The notes under the pieces were generated by a model that worked only from the letters and a program-made list of their open reading frames with translations, made no database searches and had not been told where the DNA came from. Shown here one piece after another: positions 4,938-5,565 of a stretch of DNA of 5,565 nt (its first letter is position 1; each line of letters opens with the position of its first letter). Source of the DNA: Chlamydiia bacterium (lineage in GTDB: Bacteria > Chlamydiota > Chlamydiia > Chlamydiales > FEN-1388); contig JAHFTM010000095.1 in the NCBI GenBank assembly GCA_023269335.1, positions 1,514-7,078 of the forward strand. Direction: 5' to 3'. Made by a program: the position numbers and the translations under genes.

Positions 4938-5565
4938 TTAATTAGTTGATCTCAGAACTAATCGCGAAGTGAGGTTTTGGGGTAGTACTGATCCACAGGA
5001 CATCACATATTTGATCGCTTGATCAACTTTCATGTCTGTGATAATGAGCTGCTTTTTGGAAAACATCAAAAGAAAGCCGATAGTAGGATTTGGTGTACCT
5101 GGAATTAAGACGCACACAAGCTCATCATCACCACCTTTCAAAGCCTCAGCTTTGAATTCCGAGGTGATAAGGCCGATACTTAAATGCTCTTTTGATGGAA
5201 AGGGTACTAAAACAACTTGGCTGAAAGAGCCCGATTTTGGTGAGAATATAGCTGAGGTAAAATCTTTGCAGGCAAGATACACTTTATTAATGATTGGGAT
5301 AGCATGCAAAATATGATCAGCGAGACGAAATAATGAGTGGAAGAAAAACCATCGCCCAATAACTCCTACAAGTATAATCAAAAGAAAAAGAGCAATGATA
5401 ATAAAGGCCTTTGAGAAGATCATGATGAGCTGCTCATGAGAATAAATAGTCGCCTCCGTAAGGAAATCTAGTTTTACAAGAAGTGTCCCAACAAATGACT
5501 CAAAGGGGCCTGTAATAAGATTAATGACAAATTTAATGATCCAGTAGGTAATCGCCACCGGTAAA
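4938..5565 (-). CDS. DUF502 family membrane protein (5' end outside window)
   Basis: The frame remains open to the right edge and reads Leu-Pro-Val-Ala-Ile-Thr at its visible start. This fits the LPxAIT of DUF502 (PF04367) proteins, where it normally sits some 10-20 residues after the Met, so GTG 5558 is an internal Val and the real start is upstream of the window. Counting that Val as 1: first membrane segment about 1-17, second about 46-69 with IGRWFFFHS after it, then a soluble part with IPIINKVYLACKDFTSAIFS (87-106), VVLVPFPSKEHLSIGLIT (115-132) and the hallmark PGTPNPTIGFLL (153-164). These blocks occur in family order, ending about residue 206. The family is widespread in bacteria and has no established biochemical role that I know of; topology suggests a two-helix inner-membrane protein. 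The transporter follows after 165 bp with its own promoter, so co-transcription is uncertain. Confidence 0.9.
   Translation of the reverse strand, partial: LPVAITYWIIKFVINLITGPFESFVGTLLVKLDFLTEATIYSHEQLIMIFSKAFIIIALFLLIILVGVIGRWFFFHSLFRLADHILHAIPIINKVYLACKDFTSAIFSPKSGSFSQVVLVPFPSKEHLSIGLITSEFKAEALKGGDDELVCVLIPGTPNPTIGFLLMFSKKQLIITDMKVDQAIKYVMSCGSVLPQNLTSRLVLRSTN

Noticed and set aside
1..5565. CRISPR array, tRNA/rRNA, insertion sequence or phage signature
   Set aside because: No regularly spaced direct repeats, cloverleaf or rRNA-like sequence, transposase motif or terminal inverted repeat was seen by reading; almost all bases are accounted for by housekeeping-type genes.

Overview
The window is AT-rich and every gene I can support lies on the minus strand, so the region is read from right to left. 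Gene content points to a member of the Chlamydiae, most likely an environmental (Parachlamydia/Simkania/Waddlia-like) lineage. The main reasons are a small basic protein of the type shared by Chlamydiae, Verrucomicrobia and Planctomycetes, followed by ybeY and a CorC/HlyC-type CBS protein. As I remember it, this order matches the CT421.1-CT421.2-CT422-CT423 stretch of Chlamydia trachomatis. That assignment comes from memory and pattern, not from a search.

Layout in transcription order. (1) 5565-4938: a DUF502 membrane protein whose true start lies beyond the right edge. (2) 4937-4773: a 165-bp spacer with a good sigma70/sigma66-type promoter and one doubtful 31-codon ORF. (3) 4772-3324: a sodium-coupled amino-acid transporter of the neurotransmitter:sodium symporter (NSS/SNF) family with 11 predicted membrane helices. 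(4) 3323-3149: a spacer with a 9-bp inverted repeat and a second good promoter. (5) 3148-789: four genes, a 57-aa basic protein, a 53-aa basic protein (TIGR04137-like), ybeY and a CBS/CorC-HlyC membrane protein, the last two joined by an ATGA stop/start overlap. (6) 772 to the left edge: the N-terminal 257 residues of ribonuclease Y (rny), starting 16 bp after the CBS gene, with the catalytic HD domain outside the window.

Genes 5 and 6 look like one transcription unit from the promoter at 3185-3213. Its theme appears to be RNA and ribosome metabolism: two small, very basic, possibly RNA- or ribosome-associated proteins, the rRNA-maturation factor YbeY, and the mRNA-decay initiator RNase Y, with a membrane-anchored CBS protein between them. 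The one break in this tight arrangement is a 126-bp spacer before ybeY with a GC-rich hairpin that may be a dispersed repeat or attenuator.

Nothing here is clearly a new system. The points most worth checking are the two tiny basic genes, two unusual residues in YbeY (Asp for the third metal-ligand His, Phe for the conserved Arg), an A10 run inside ybeY, the hairpin spacer, and the near-leaderless promoter/start geometry of the transporter.
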